15,210 nt of DNA, taken from Pseudomonadota bacterium. Its GTDB lineage: Bacteria; Pseudomonadota; Gammaproteobacteria; Burkholderiales; Thiobacillaceae. Under the pieces are notes generated by a model. That model was given only the letters and a program-made list of their open reading frames with translations. It ran no database searches and was not told the origin of the DNA. The stretch is from NCBI GenBank assembly GCA_021847385.1, contig JAJZTV010000023.1, positions 1 to 15,210 of the forward strand, in the 5' to 3' direction. Made by a program: the position numbers and the translations under genes. This document shows, piece after piece, positions 7,073-13,982 of the stretch (positions are counted from its first letter, which is position 1; each line of letters starts with the position of its first letter).

Positions 7073-8383
7073 TTAACGCACATGATGGATGTGCTGATTC
7101 AACATCTCCGCGGTCACCAAGGTCACGCCGCGTTCGGTCACGAAGAACCGCTTCTCGTCTTCCGCGCGATTGATGCCGATCGCCATGCCCGGTGGAATCT
7201 TGCAGCCGCGATCGATGACCGCCTTCTTGATGACGGCCCCCTCGCCGATGCGGACGCTGGGCAGCACCACCGCCTCTTCCAGATAGGCGCCCTCGGCGAC
7301 GTGGACATTGGAAAACAGCACGGAGCGGCGCACGATGGCGCCGCTGATGATGCAGCCGCCCGACACGGTGGAATCGACCGCCATGCCGCGGCGGTTGTCG
7401 TCGTCGAACACGAACTTGGCCGGCGGCAACTGTTGTTGGTCGGTCCAGATCGGCCAATCCTTATCGTATAAATTCAGTTCCGGTGTCACCCGGGCGAGAT
7501 CGAGATTGGCCTCCCAATATGCATCGACCGTGCCGACATCGCGCCAATAAGGCATCTCGCCCTCGGTGTAGACGCAACTGTCGGAGAAGCTGTGGGCATA
7601 GACCCGATAGCCCGATTGCAGCATGTGCGGGATCAGGTTCTTGCCGAAATCGTGCTCCGAGTGGGAATCGTCGGCATCGCGGATCAATTGCTCATAGAGA
7701 AAGGACGCATTGAATACGTAGATGCCCATGGAACACAGGGCCGTATCCGGCCTGCCGGGTATGGCCGGCGGGTTGTCGGGCTTCTCGACAAAGGCGATGA
7801 CGCGGCCCTCATTGTCGACATCCATCACACCGAAGGCCGAGGCCTCCTGAATCGGTAACTCCATGCAAGCCACCGTCATGTCCGCCTCGTTGCGCACATG
7901 GTCGGCCAGCATCTCGCCGTAATCCATCTTGTAGATGTGGTCGCCGGCCAGGATCAGCACATACTCCGGCTTGTAGATACGCAGGATGTCGATATTTTGG
8001 AATACCGCGTCGGCCGTGCCCTTATACCAGGACTGGTCATCCACCCGTTGCTGCGCCGGCAGCAATTCGATGAATTCGTTGAATTCGCCGCGCAGAAAAC
8101 CCCAGCCGCGCTGGATATGCTTGATCAACGAATGGGCCTTGTACTGCGTGAGCACGCCGATCCGGCGAATACCGGAATTGATACAGTTCGAGAGCGGAAA
8201 ATCGATGATGCGGAACTTGCCGCCGAACGGCACCGCCGGCTTGGCCCGCCAATCGGTCAGATGTTTCAACCGGCTGCCACGGCCGCCGGCCAGGATCAGT
8301 GCAACGGTATTTTTGGTCAGAACGCTGATGAAACGCGGATATTCCCTTTGCACCTTGAACTTCCCCCAGCCTTGATATGACAA
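7073..8383 (-). CDS. glgC: Glucose-1-phosphate adenylyltransferase
   Basis: Makes ADP-glucose and pyrophosphate from glucose-1-phosphate and ATP, the committed step of bacterial glycogen synthesis. 436 residues from a TTG start. The N-terminal nucleotidyltransferase domain shows ALILAGGRGSRL, RAKPAVPFGGKFRIIDFP, GDHIYKMDY and the sugar-phosphate loop FVEKP; the C-terminal third has the hexapeptide-like pattern of a left-handed beta helix (for example VRIGEGAVIKKAVIDRG). The start is uncertain. TTG at 8383 has only a distant GAGG, whereas an in-frame GTG at 8353 follows GGGGGAAG at a good distance and would give an N-terminus closer to typical family length. Divergent from glgB and followed by the GH57 gene. 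Confidence 0.96.
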   Translation of the reverse strand: MSYQGWGKFKVQREYPRFISVLTKNTVALILAGGRGSRLKHLTDWRAKPAVPFGGKFRIIDFPLSNCINSGIRRIGVLTQYKAHSLIKHIQRGWGFLRGEFNEFIELLPAQQRVDDQSWYKGTADAVFQNIDILRIYKPEYVLILAGDHIYKMDYGEMLADHVRNEADMTVACMELPIQEASAFGVMDVDNEGRVIAFVEKPDNPPAIPGRPDTALCSMGIYVFNASFLYEQLIRDADDSHSEHDFGKNLIPHMLQSGYRVYAHSFSDSCVYTEGEMPYWRDVGTVDAYWEANLDLARVTPELNLYDKDWPIWTDQQQLPPAKFVFDDDNRRGMAVDSTVSGGCIISGAIVRRSVLFSNVHVAEGAYLEEAVVLPSVRIGEGAVIKKAVIDRGCKIPPGMAIGINRAEDEKRFFVTERGVTLVTAEMLNQHIHHVR

Positions 8384-8404
8384 AGTTTTGTAGCCCTCGA
8401 TCGT

Positions 8405-8411
8405 TATAATA
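8405..8411. promoter_or_regulatory. Overlapping -10 elements of a divergent glgC/glgB promoter
   Basis: TATAAT at 8405-8410 (+) is a perfect -10 hexamer. The complement of 8406-8411 reads TATTAT, a five-of-six match on the other strand, shifted by one base. Predicted starts would lie near 8417 (+) and 8399 (-), giving short leaders to glgB and glgC. No good -35 is found at 15-19 bases on either strand, so an activator may be needed. Confidence 0.55.
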
Positions 8412-8432
8412 GTCTCAATCGGTTAATTTGTA

Positions 8433-10625
8433 GTGACACATGCCATGCTGAAATCCCATCTGGACAAGCTGTGCGCAGCCCGCTGCCACGACCCCTTCGG
8501 TCTGCTCGGCTTGCACCGGACCGGCACGCAGCAGACGATCCGGGCCTTTCGTCCCGATGCCGAGTCGATCACGCTGATCTTGCCGCACAGCGAGAGCGCG
8601 ATGGAGCGCATCGATGCCCGCGGCCTGTTCGAATGGCAAGGCAAGCTCAAGGCCGAGCCCGATCTGCCATCGGGCAAGCCTTACCGGCTGCGTATCGTCG
8701 AAGGCGGCCAGACCTTCGAGCAATACGACCCCTATTGCTTCGGTCCCATCTTGACCGAACACGATCTGCATTTGTTCAACGAGGGCCGTTTGCTCGAGGC
8801 CTATCAGGCGCTGGGCGCGCATGCCTGTACCCTGCAAGGCGTCGAGGGCGTGCGTTTCGCGGTCTGGGCGCCGAACGCCGAGCGCGTGTCGGTGGTCGGC
8901 GACTTCAACCGCTGGGACGGTCGCGTGCATCCGATGCGGGTGCGCGGCGGTTCCGGGGTGTGGGAACTGTTCATCCCGGGCCTGCGTGCCGGCGATCTGT
9001 ATAAATACGAGATTCGCAATCGCCATAGCGGCGAGATTCGAGTCAAGGCCGACCCGTTCGGCCAAGCCTTCGAGCTGCGGCCGGGCACGGCCGCCTCGGT
9101 GGCCACGGCAACCGCCCATGCCTGGCAAGACGATGGCTGGATGCAAGCCCGCGCCGGCCGAGACTGGCTGCATGCACCGATGAACATCTACGAGGTGCAT
9201 GCCGGTTCCTGGAAGCGCCATTACGACGGCCGCTTCTACAGCTACCGCGAACTGGCCGACACCTTGATTCCCTATGCGCTCGACCTGGGCTTCACCCACA
9301 TCGAATTCATGCCGCTGACCGAGCACCCGCTCGACGAATCCTGGGGCTACCAGACCACCGGCTACTTCGCACCCACCTCCCGGTTTGGTAGCGCCGACGA
9401 CCTGCGCGATCTGATCGACCGCTGCCATCAGGCCGGCCTTGGCGTCATCCTCGACTGGGTACCCGGTCACTTCCCGATGGACGGCTGGGCCCTGGCCCGC
9501 TTCGACGGTACCGCCCTGTTCGAACACGAGGACCCTCGCTTAGGGCTGCACCAGGACTGGGGCACCCACATCTTCAATTACGGCCGGCGCGAAATCGCCG
9601 GCTTCCTGTTGTCGAGCGCCTACTACTGGCTCAAGGAATTCCACATCGACGGCCTGCGGGTCGATGCGGTCGCCTCCATGCTCTACCTCGACTACTCGCG
9701 CAAAGAGGGCGAATGGCTGCCCAACAAATTCGGCGGCCGGGAGAATCTGGAGGCCATCGATTTCCTACGCGAAATGAACGTCATGGTGCACGAGCGTTTC
9801 CCCGGCGCGCTGACCTTCGCCGAGGAGTCCACCGCCTGGCCGATGGTGTCGCGGCCAGTCTATGTCGGCGGCCTGGGCTTTTCGATGAAATGGAATATGG
9901 GTTGGATGAACGACACCCTGAGCTATTTCCAGCTCGACCCGGTCTATCGCCGCTTTCACCACAACCACCTGACCTTCGGCCAGCTCTACGCCTATAGCGA
10001 AAACTTCGTGCTGCCGTTCTCCCACGACGAAGTCGTTCACGGCAAACGCTCGCTGCTCGGCAAGATGCCGGGCGACGCCTGGCAGCAGTTCGCCAACCTG
10101 CGCTTGCTGCTGACCTATCAATTCACCACGCCGGGTAAGAAACTCAACTTCATGGGCAACGAGTTCGGTCAGGGCCGGGAATGGGCCAGCGGCCAAGAAC
10201 TCGACTGGGGCCTGCTCGGCACCCACTGGCATGCCGGCGTCCAAACCCTGGTGTGCGACCTCGGCCGGCTCTACAAGAATTGCCCGCCGCTACATGAACT
10301 CGATTTCGACCACGCCGGTTTTGCTTGGATCGACTGCCACGATGCCAACCAATCGGTGCTGGCCTTCGTCCGTCGCGACCGGGCCGGCCGCAGCGTCGTC
10401 GTCGCACTGAACTTCACCCCGGTGCCGCGCGAGGGCTACCGCATCGGCGTGCCGAGTACCGGCTTCTGGCGCGAGATCTTCAACAGCGATTCGGAGTATT
10501 ACGGCGGCGGCAACATCGGCAACGGCGCCGGCCTGGTCGGCGAGGACAGCCCCTGGATGGGTTATCCGGCCTCGGTGGTATTGACCCTGCCACCGCTGGG
10601 TGGCGTGGTGCTCAGCCTGGACTAA
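8433..10625 (+). CDS. glgB: 1,4-alpha-glucan branching enzyme
   Basis: Cytosolic GH13 enzyme that cuts alpha-1,4 chains and reattaches them as alpha-1,6 branches in glycogen. 730 residues, close to the 728 of E. coli GlgB. Approximate domains: N1 10-105, CBM48 115-215, catalytic barrel 250-600, C-terminal beta domain 625-730. The catalytic triad is D411 (DGLRVDAV), E464 (TFAEES) and D532 (SHDEVVHGK), each six beyond the E. coli residue as I recall it. Two starts are possible: GTG at 8433, or ATG at 8445, which removes four residues; neither has a clear ribosome site. It is the only + strand gene in the middle of the window, divergent from glgC and convergent with the copper operon. No convincing terminator follows. 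Confidence 0.97.
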   Translation: MTHAMLKSHLDKLCAARCHDPFGLLGLHRTGTQQTIRAFRPDAESITLILPHSESAMERIDARGLFEWQGKLKAEPDLPSGKPYRLRIVEGGQTFEQYDPYCFGPILTEHDLHLFNEGRLLEAYQALGAHACTLQGVEGVRFAVWAPNAERVSVVGDFNRWDGRVHPMRVRGGSGVWELFIPGLRAGDLYKYEIRNRHSGEIRVKADPFGQAFELRPGTAASVATATAHAWQDDGWMQARAGRDWLHAPMNIYEVHAGSWKRHYDGRFYSYRELADTLIPYALDLGFTHIEFMPLTEHPLDESWGYQTTGYFAPTSRFGSADDLRDLIDRCHQAGLGVILDWVPGHFPMDGWALARFDGTALFEHEDPRLGLHQDWGTHIFNYGRREIAGFLLSSAYYWLKEFHIDGLRVDAVASMLYLDYSRKEGEWLPNKFGGRENLEAIDFLREMNVMVHERFPGALTFAEESTAWPMVSRPVYVGGLGFSMKWNMGWMNDTLSYFQLDPVYRRFHHNHLTFGQLYAYSENFVLPFSHDEVVHGKRSLLGKMPGDAWQQFANLRLLLTYQFTTPGKKLNFMGNEFGQGREWASGQELDWGLLGTHWHAGVQTLVCDLGRLYKNCPPLHELDFDHAGFAWIDCHDANQSVLAFVRRDRAGRSVVVALNFTPVPREGYRIGVPSTGFWREIFNSDSEYYGGGNIGNGAGLVGEDSPWMGYPASVVLTLPPLGGVVLSLD

Positions 10626-10686
10626 GGCATGTCCGGCTTTACCAGCACATAGCCTTCGACGACTAACGCCCGCCGTCGTACATGCC
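10626..10686. repeat. Inverted repeat just after glgB
   Basis: GGCATGT at 10626-10632 pairs exactly with ACATGCC at 10680-10686, and an inner CGACG/CGTCG pair (10657-10661, 10674-10678) can stack next to it. The loop is long and no T tract follows on either strand, so it is not a standard terminator, although it directly follows the glgB stop. The 154-base gap also contains the palindrome GCCAATTGGC at 10738-10747. Confidence 0.3.
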
Positions 10687-10701
10687 ATTGCCGCCCATCA
10701 T
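10663..10701 (-). CDS. Possible 12-residue Met/Gly-rich mini-ORF, or remnant of a Spy tail
   Basis: GGGAG (complement of 10709-10713) lies seven bases before ATG at 10701, which opens a frame encoding MMGGNGMYDGGR and ending in TAG. Its composition matches the Met/Gly-rich Spy-like protein upstream. The same frame stays open all the way back to the TGA of that gene (38 sense codons). It could be a tiny translated peptide, a relic of a once longer Spy C-terminus, or chance. Confidence 0.25.
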   Translation of the reverse strand: MMGGNGMYDGGR

Positions 10702-10779
10702 TTGAATTCTCCCATGCCCCCTGGGTGAGCCGATCCCGCCAATTGGCAAGCGGGCCGGTCCGTTACCGATGCAGTAAGC

Positions 10780-11454
10780 TCAGTAACCCATCATCCCCCA
10801 ACCATAGCCGCGCCGCAGCTTGGCCTTCTGCTCATCGGTAAGCAGGGCCTCGGCCTTCTTCTGGATATCGGTGTTCAAGTCGAGCATCTGGCGCTGCAGG
10901 CTGGAAAGCTTTTCGTAGGCCTTGTCGATGGCCGCCGAATCGCGTCTGTCCGAGTTGTACAGTTTCTGTTGCTCGTCCACCATCTGGCGCATCAGTTCGA
11001 ATTGTTTCTTCGCGGCATCGAGCTGAATCTTTTCCAGCTTGCTCCACTGGGCATCGCTCAGACCGGCCATCATCCACGGCCCCATCACGCCCATGCCATA
11101 GTTGCCGCTCATCATGCCGGGGCCCATCATGCCGTAGCCGCCATAGCCGCCCATCGTGCCGGGCCCCATACCACCCATCATCCACGGTCCCATCATGCCG
11201 TAGCCGCCATAACCACCCATCATGCCCGGTCCATAGCCACCACCATAGCCGCCCATCATGGCGGGACCGTAGCCAGCGCTATAACCGGGGCCAGGGCCAT
11301 AACCCCCACCCATCATGCCTGGCCCATAACCCGGTCCGCCCCCCATCATCCACATATGGGGCCGTTCCTCATCGGCCAGCGTGGTCATGGAAGCACCTGT
11401 CAATACGGCAGCAAGCGCGGAAAGCATGACGACTTCTTTCACTAACTTGTTCAT
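10780..11454 (-). CDS. Periplasmic Met/Gly-rich Spy/CpxP-like protein
   Basis: 224 residues with a Sec signal peptide at 1-27 (cleavage likely after TTLA). Residues 34-129 are almost only Gly, Met, Tyr, Pro and Trp, with 23 Met largely as MM pairs; no Cys and one His, a composition suited to Cu(I)/Ag(I) thioether binding. Residues 130-215 are an amphipathic helical region with LSDAQWSKLEKIQ and LTDEQKAKL, the LTxxQ-type motifs of Spy/CpxP periplasmic chaperones, and the protein closes with MMGY. Family role: envelope-stress chaperone or metal sensor partner; copper binding here is inference from composition and from the adjacent oxidase. AAAGGAG lies six bases before the ATG. It is the last gene of the copper operon, or a separate unit after the hairpins at 11495-11543. 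Confidence 0.8.
   Translation of the reverse strand: MNKLVKEVVMLSALAAVLTGASMTTLADEERPHMWMMGGGPGYGPGMMGGGYGPGPGYSAGYGPAMMGGYGGGYGPGMMGGYGGYGMMGPWMMGGMGPGTMGGYGGYGMMGPGMMSGNYGMGVMGPWMMAGLSDAQWSKLEKIQLDAAKKQFELMRQMVDEQQKLYNSDRRDSAAIDKAYEKLSSLQRQMLDLNTDIQKKAEALLTDEQKAKLRRGYGWGMMGY
11068..11355 (-). repeat. Degenerate GGYGxxMMG coding repeats in the Spy-like gene
   Basis: Codes residues 34-129. Units such as GGYGGYGMMGPWMMGG and GGYGGYGMMGPGMMSG recur imperfectly, about 22 residues apart, with shorter GPGMMGG and GPAMMGG units before them. This is low-complexity sequence likely to vary in copy number between strains and to cause alignment artefacts. Confidence 0.75.
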
Positions 11455-11489
11455 TTGAGGCTCCTTTCATGTTGCAGGAAATTAGAGGA

Positions 11490-11543
11490 AAACACGGATG
11501 ATTCACCGCGCCCTCATCCGGAATAGGCCTGAGGATCAGGCCT
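11490..11543 (-). terminator. Two hairpins after the multicopper oxidase gene, possible weak terminator
   Basis: AGGCCTGA-GGA-TCAGGCCT (11525-11543) is a perfect eight-base stem that includes the oxidase stop codon. It is followed on the minus strand by CGGATGA, 12 bases and TCATCCG (11495-11520), then TGTTTTCC. The second hairpin has a short broken T run, so it may end part of the transcript or protect a 3' end before the Spy gene. Confidence 0.4.
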
Positions 11544-13056
11544 TGACCAAGTAATTACGCATCATTCCCATGTCCTCGTGTTCGAGGTTATGGCAGTGAT
11601 AGAGGAACAGTCCCGGGTAGCCGTCGAATCGAATCAGCACATCGACCCGCTCGCCCGGCATCAACAGCACCGTGTCCTTCCAGCCTTCGTCGACATGGCC
11701 CTGACTGATGCCAAGCCAGGCCGACTCCGCCGCAGGATGCACACTGCGCTTGAGAATGCGGAACTGCACGCCGTGAATATGGATGGGATGCGGCATGCCG
11801 CCCATCATGCCCATCGAGGCCTCGTTGACCAGGCGCCACACCTCGGTCGTGCCCAGGTGCACCACTTCGTCGTCGGCCACCTCGGTCATCTCGAACACGC
11901 GGCCGTTCAGCCCCAAGCGCATGGGCGCCATCGTGGTCCAGACGGTACGCGGTGACCGGTGATTCGCCGCCTGTTCCGCACGTGCGGGCGCCATGGCTGA
12001 CAACTTGGCAGGCGGACGGGCCGGCTGGGCGGCCCCGCGCCCGACCTGCACGCTCAGCACCTCGAAGCTGGAGCCGCCGCGGGTGCCGCCCCCCATCATG
12101 CCCATTCCCCCCATCATGCCAATCGAAGCGGTCTCGAACGGCAGGCTGAGCAGGCGCAACCGCTCGCCGGCCGCAAGTAAAGACAGGTCCAGCCAGAGTT
12201 CCACCCGCTCGGCCGGCGCTAGGGTGAGATAGGGCCGGGTGACCGGGCGTTCCAGCAGGCCACCGTCGGTGCCGATCACCATGATCGGCGAACCGTCCTG
12301 CCAGGCCAGTTTGTAGATACGTGAATTGGAACCGTTGAGCAGACGCAGACGATAAGCACGACGTTCTGCATTCAGCACGTAGTCGGGCCGGCCATTGACC
12401 AGAATAGTGTCGCCGACAAAGCCCATCATCCGGTCCATCATGCTGCCGAGGTAGAGCAACTGGTTGTCGCGATCGAAACGGCGATCCTGCAGCACCAGAG
12501 CGACATCCTGCGCGTCATTGGGCAAGCCAAGCGCCTGCTCCTCGTCGTCGTGGACGATGAACAAGCCGGCCAGGCCGGCATAGACCTGCTCACCGGTATG
12601 GCCATGCGGGTGCGGATGGAACCAATAGGTGCCGGCCCGGTTACGCACCTCGAAGTCATAGGTGTATTTCTGGCCCGGACCAATGACATAACGTGGGTGG
12701 CCATCGGCCGCCTCGGGCACGATCAGGCCATGCCAATGGACCAAACTGGGTTGCGGCAGCGCGTTAATGAAATGCACACGCACATGCTGGCCGCGTTGAA
12801 CCCGAATGATCGGCCCGAGGTGGCTGTCCGGAAGGCTGGCCACGGCGTTTTTGTCGCCGTGCAGCACCTTGGCCTGATAACGCCAGACCCGGGTCGGCTT
12901 GCCGGGGAAAATAACGACCTGGTCCGGACTTGCGCGCAGCTCCAATTCGAGATCGGGCGTACCCGACACGGATTGCTTCGAGCCGGCCCATGCGCCAGGT
13001 GCCGCTGCGAGCAAGGATGCATTGGCCAGGCAAGCTAGAAAACATCTGCGATCCAT
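11536..13056 (-). CDS. CueO-like multicopper oxidase, exported
   Basis: About 506 residues. Probably oxidises Cu(I) in the periplasm using O2; other substrates are possible. The three cupredoxin domains carry all copper motifs (numbered from the ATG at 13062): HWH 109-111, HPHPH 149-153, HPIHIH 425-430 and HCHNLEHEDMGM 489-500, giving type 1 ligands H425, C490, H495 and axial M500. The N-terminus has twin arginines (DRRCFL), a hydrophobic stretch and AWA, so it resembles a Tat signal. Two Met/Gly loops (GMMGGMGMMGGG at 315-326, MGMMGGM at 417-423) recall the Met-rich copper segment of CueO. AAAGG lies eight bases before the ATG at 13056 but only two before the ATG at 13062, so I prefer the former. 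The cytochrome c gene ends 20 bases upstream. Confidence 0.92.
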   Translation of the reverse strand: MDRRCFLACLANASLLAAAPGAWAGSKQSVSGTPDLELELRASPDQVVIFPGKPTRVWRYQAKVLHGDKNAVASLPDSHLGPIIRVQRGQHVRVHFINALPQPSLVHWHGLIVPEAADGHPRYVIGPGQKYTYDFEVRNRAGTYWFHPHPHGHTGEQVYAGLAGLFIVHDDEEQALGLPNDAQDVALVLQDRRFDRDNQLLYLGSMMDRMMGFVGDTILVNGRPDYVLNAERRAYRLRLLNGSNSRIYKLAWQDGSPIMVIGTDGGLLERPVTRPYLTLAPAERVELWLDLSLLAAGERLRLLSLPFETASIGMMGGMGMMGGGTRGGSSFEVLSVQVGRGAAQPARPPAKLSAMAPARAEQAANHRSPRTVWTTMAPMRLGLNGRVFEMTEVADDEVVHLGTTEVWRLVNEASMGMMGGMPHPIHIHGVQFRILKRSVHPAAESAWLGISQGHVDEGWKDTVLLMPGERVDVLIRFDGYPGLFLYHCHNLEHEDMGMMRNYLVKA

Positions 13057-13064
13057 GCCCATCG

Positions 13065-13069
13065 CCTTT
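13065..13069 (-). promoter_or_regulatory. Ribosome binding site that favours the second ATG of the oxidase
   Basis: AAAGG on the minus strand is two bases from ATG 13062 and eight bases from ATG 13056. The latter is the workable distance and puts the Arg pair three residues into the protein. Confidence 0.5.
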
Positions 13070-13082
13070 CCGGAAAACCGCC

Positions 13083-13553
13083 CTAGTTCTGCAAGGAGCG
13101 TTGCTCGATGTCAGACCACACGGCATAAATCTTGTCCGACCAGAGCGATTGGATATAGGCCACGACATCGTCGATCTGGCCTTCGCTCAAGCGGCCCTGC
13201 CAGGCCGGCATATTGCCGCTGCCGCCAGGGCTGCCTTGCGCGATCATCCGCTTCAGTACCGCAGTCGGGTGATGCCAGGCGTGAGCGGAATCGTCCAGCG
13301 GCGGCGGCGGGAACTTGCCATCCGGCCCGCGCAGCCGCCAGTCGCCAAGCAGACCCTTGCCGGCCGCGCCATGGCAGGCTGCGCAGTTTTGCTCGTAAAT
13401 CTGCAGGCCGCGCTGGATCTGGGCCGGGTCCTGCTGGCGCGCGACCTTCACCGCCGGCTCGGACACTGCTCCCGGTTCGGCTTCACTGGCGGCTTCACGC
13501 TGACCGCAACCGGCCAGCAGGGTGAGGCACAACACAGCGAACAACCGCTTCAT
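13083..13553 (-). CDS. Lipoprotein mono-haem cytochrome c
   Basis: 156 residues. The N-terminus MKRLFAVLCLTLLAGC is a lipoprotein signal with lipid-modified C16, so the protein should be anchored on the periplasmic face of a membrane. After a linker of about 30 residues comes a class I cytochrome domain: CAACH at 57-61 for covalent haem, and M115 in GNMPAW as the probable distal ligand. A His/Pro-rich segment (HAWHHP, 91-96) lies between. Its ATG overlaps the TGA of the SHOCT gene by four bases, with AAGGAG five bases before the start, and the oxidase gene follows after 20 bases. Electron exchange with the oxidase is a reasonable inference from the layout but is not shown by sequence. Confidence 0.93.
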   Translation of the reverse strand: MKRLFAVLCLTLLAGCGQREAASEAEPGAVSEPAVKVARQQDPAQIQRGLQIYEQNCAACHGAAGKGLLGDWRLRGPDGKFPPPPLDDSAHAWHHPTAVLKRMIAQGSPGGSGNMPAWQGRLSEGQIDDVVAYIQSLWSDKIYAVWSDIEQRSLQN

Positions 13554-13780
13554 TCCAGCTCCTTGCGCCGGCGTTTGAATTCGTCGTCGTCGATCTCGCC
13601 CCGGGCATAGCGCTCCTTCAGGATATCCAGCGCCGTCTTCTCGCCCGGCCGGTCACGGTGGTGATGGCAACAGCCGTGACCGCGCAAGGCGAACACGATC
13701 ACAGCGATGATCAACCCCCAGAACAGCAGGCCACCGAAACCCATCAAACCGTAATGCCAACCCCAATCACCGCCCCACAT
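13550..13780 (-). CDS. Small SHOCT-domain membrane protein
   Basis: 76 residues. A Trp/Gly-rich start (MWGGDWGWHYG) leads into one membrane helix at about 15-33, a metal-ligand-rich patch HGCCHHH at 35-41, and a C-terminal SHOCT motif (ALDILKERYARGEIDDDEF), a short helical module common at protein ends and thought to aid oligomerisation or binding. AGGAGG seven bases before the ATG is the strongest ribosome site in the operon. The end overlaps the cytochrome start by four bases (ATGA). Function unknown; small SHOCT proteins of this form are frequent in metal-resistance loci. The Cys/His patch next to the membrane could bind copper, which is inference. Confidence 0.88.
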   Translation of the reverse strand: MWGGDWGWHYGLMGFGGLLFWGLIIAVIVFALRGHGCCHHHRDRPGEKTALDILKERYARGEIDDDEFKRRRKELE

Positions 13781-13806
13781 GATGCATCCTCCTGTCTAGA
13801 AAACCT

Positions 13807-13830
13807 GTGCCGATTCGGCCCGGCCGGCAC
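13807..13830. other. Intercistronic hairpin before the SHOCT gene
   Basis: GTGCCG (13807-13812) and CGGCAC (13825-13830) pair across 12 bases, and an alternative stem GCCGA-T-TCGGC overlaps it. On the minus strand it is followed by AGGTTTTC and then the SHOCT ribosome site. It could attenuate or protect the transcript; a full terminator is unlikely. Confidence 0.3.
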
Positions 13831-13846
13831 GCTGCGTGATTTCGAG

Positions 13847-13963
13847 CTAAGGCTTAGGCGGCCGGTTACAGCAGGCACCGCCCTTGTCCTTGGCATGATC
13901 AGCCTCGTTCTTGCGGCACCAAGACCGGAAGGCCGCCAGCCAACGTTTGATCCAGCCAGGCAT
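13847..13963 (-). CDS. 38-residue Cys-containing small protein
   Basis: Not recognised. ATG at 13963 is preceded by GGAG with a seven-base spacing, and the frame ends in TAG at 13847. The product begins MPGWIKRWLAAFRSWCRK, a basic, Trp-rich stretch that would form an amphipathic helix able to sit on a membrane, then a charged middle (NEADHAKDKGG), then ACCNRPPKP with paired cysteines C31 and C32. C16 and H23 are further possible metal ligands. It lies 19 bases after the CusF-like gene and 66 before the SHOCT gene, inside the copper operon on the same strand. No export signal is evident, so a cytosolic or inner-face location is likely. A metal-binding or regulatory small protein is an inference; a chance ORF cannot be excluded. 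Confidence 0.55.
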   Translation of the reverse strand: MPGWIKRWLAAFRSWCRKNEADHAKDKGGACCNRPPKP

Positions 13964-13970
13964 GGTCGTA

Positions 13971-13974
13971 CTCC
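13971..13974 (-). promoter_or_regulatory. Ribosome binding site of the 38-residue ORF
   Basis: GGAG on the minus strand, seven bases before ATG 13963, lies in the 19-base gap after the CusF-like stop. It is the main non-coding evidence that the short frame is translated. Confidence 0.5.
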
Positions 13975-13982
13975 ATTACGCT

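Noticed and set aside
8425..8442. Possible CRP-type site near the glgB start (TGT-AGTG-ACA)
   Set aside because: It lacks the TGTGA-N6-TCACA form; the resemblance was suggested only by the cyclase elsewhere in the window.
8415..9527. 370-codon open frame on the minus strand opposite glgB
   Set aside because: It lies wholly antisense to a gene with a complete GH13 catalytic triad, has no recognisable domain, and long antisense frames are expected in GC-rich coding DNA.
10738..10747. Palindrome GCCAATTGGC
   Set aside because: A ten-base palindrome alone in a convergent gap has no second copy or promoter nearby, so no role can be supported.
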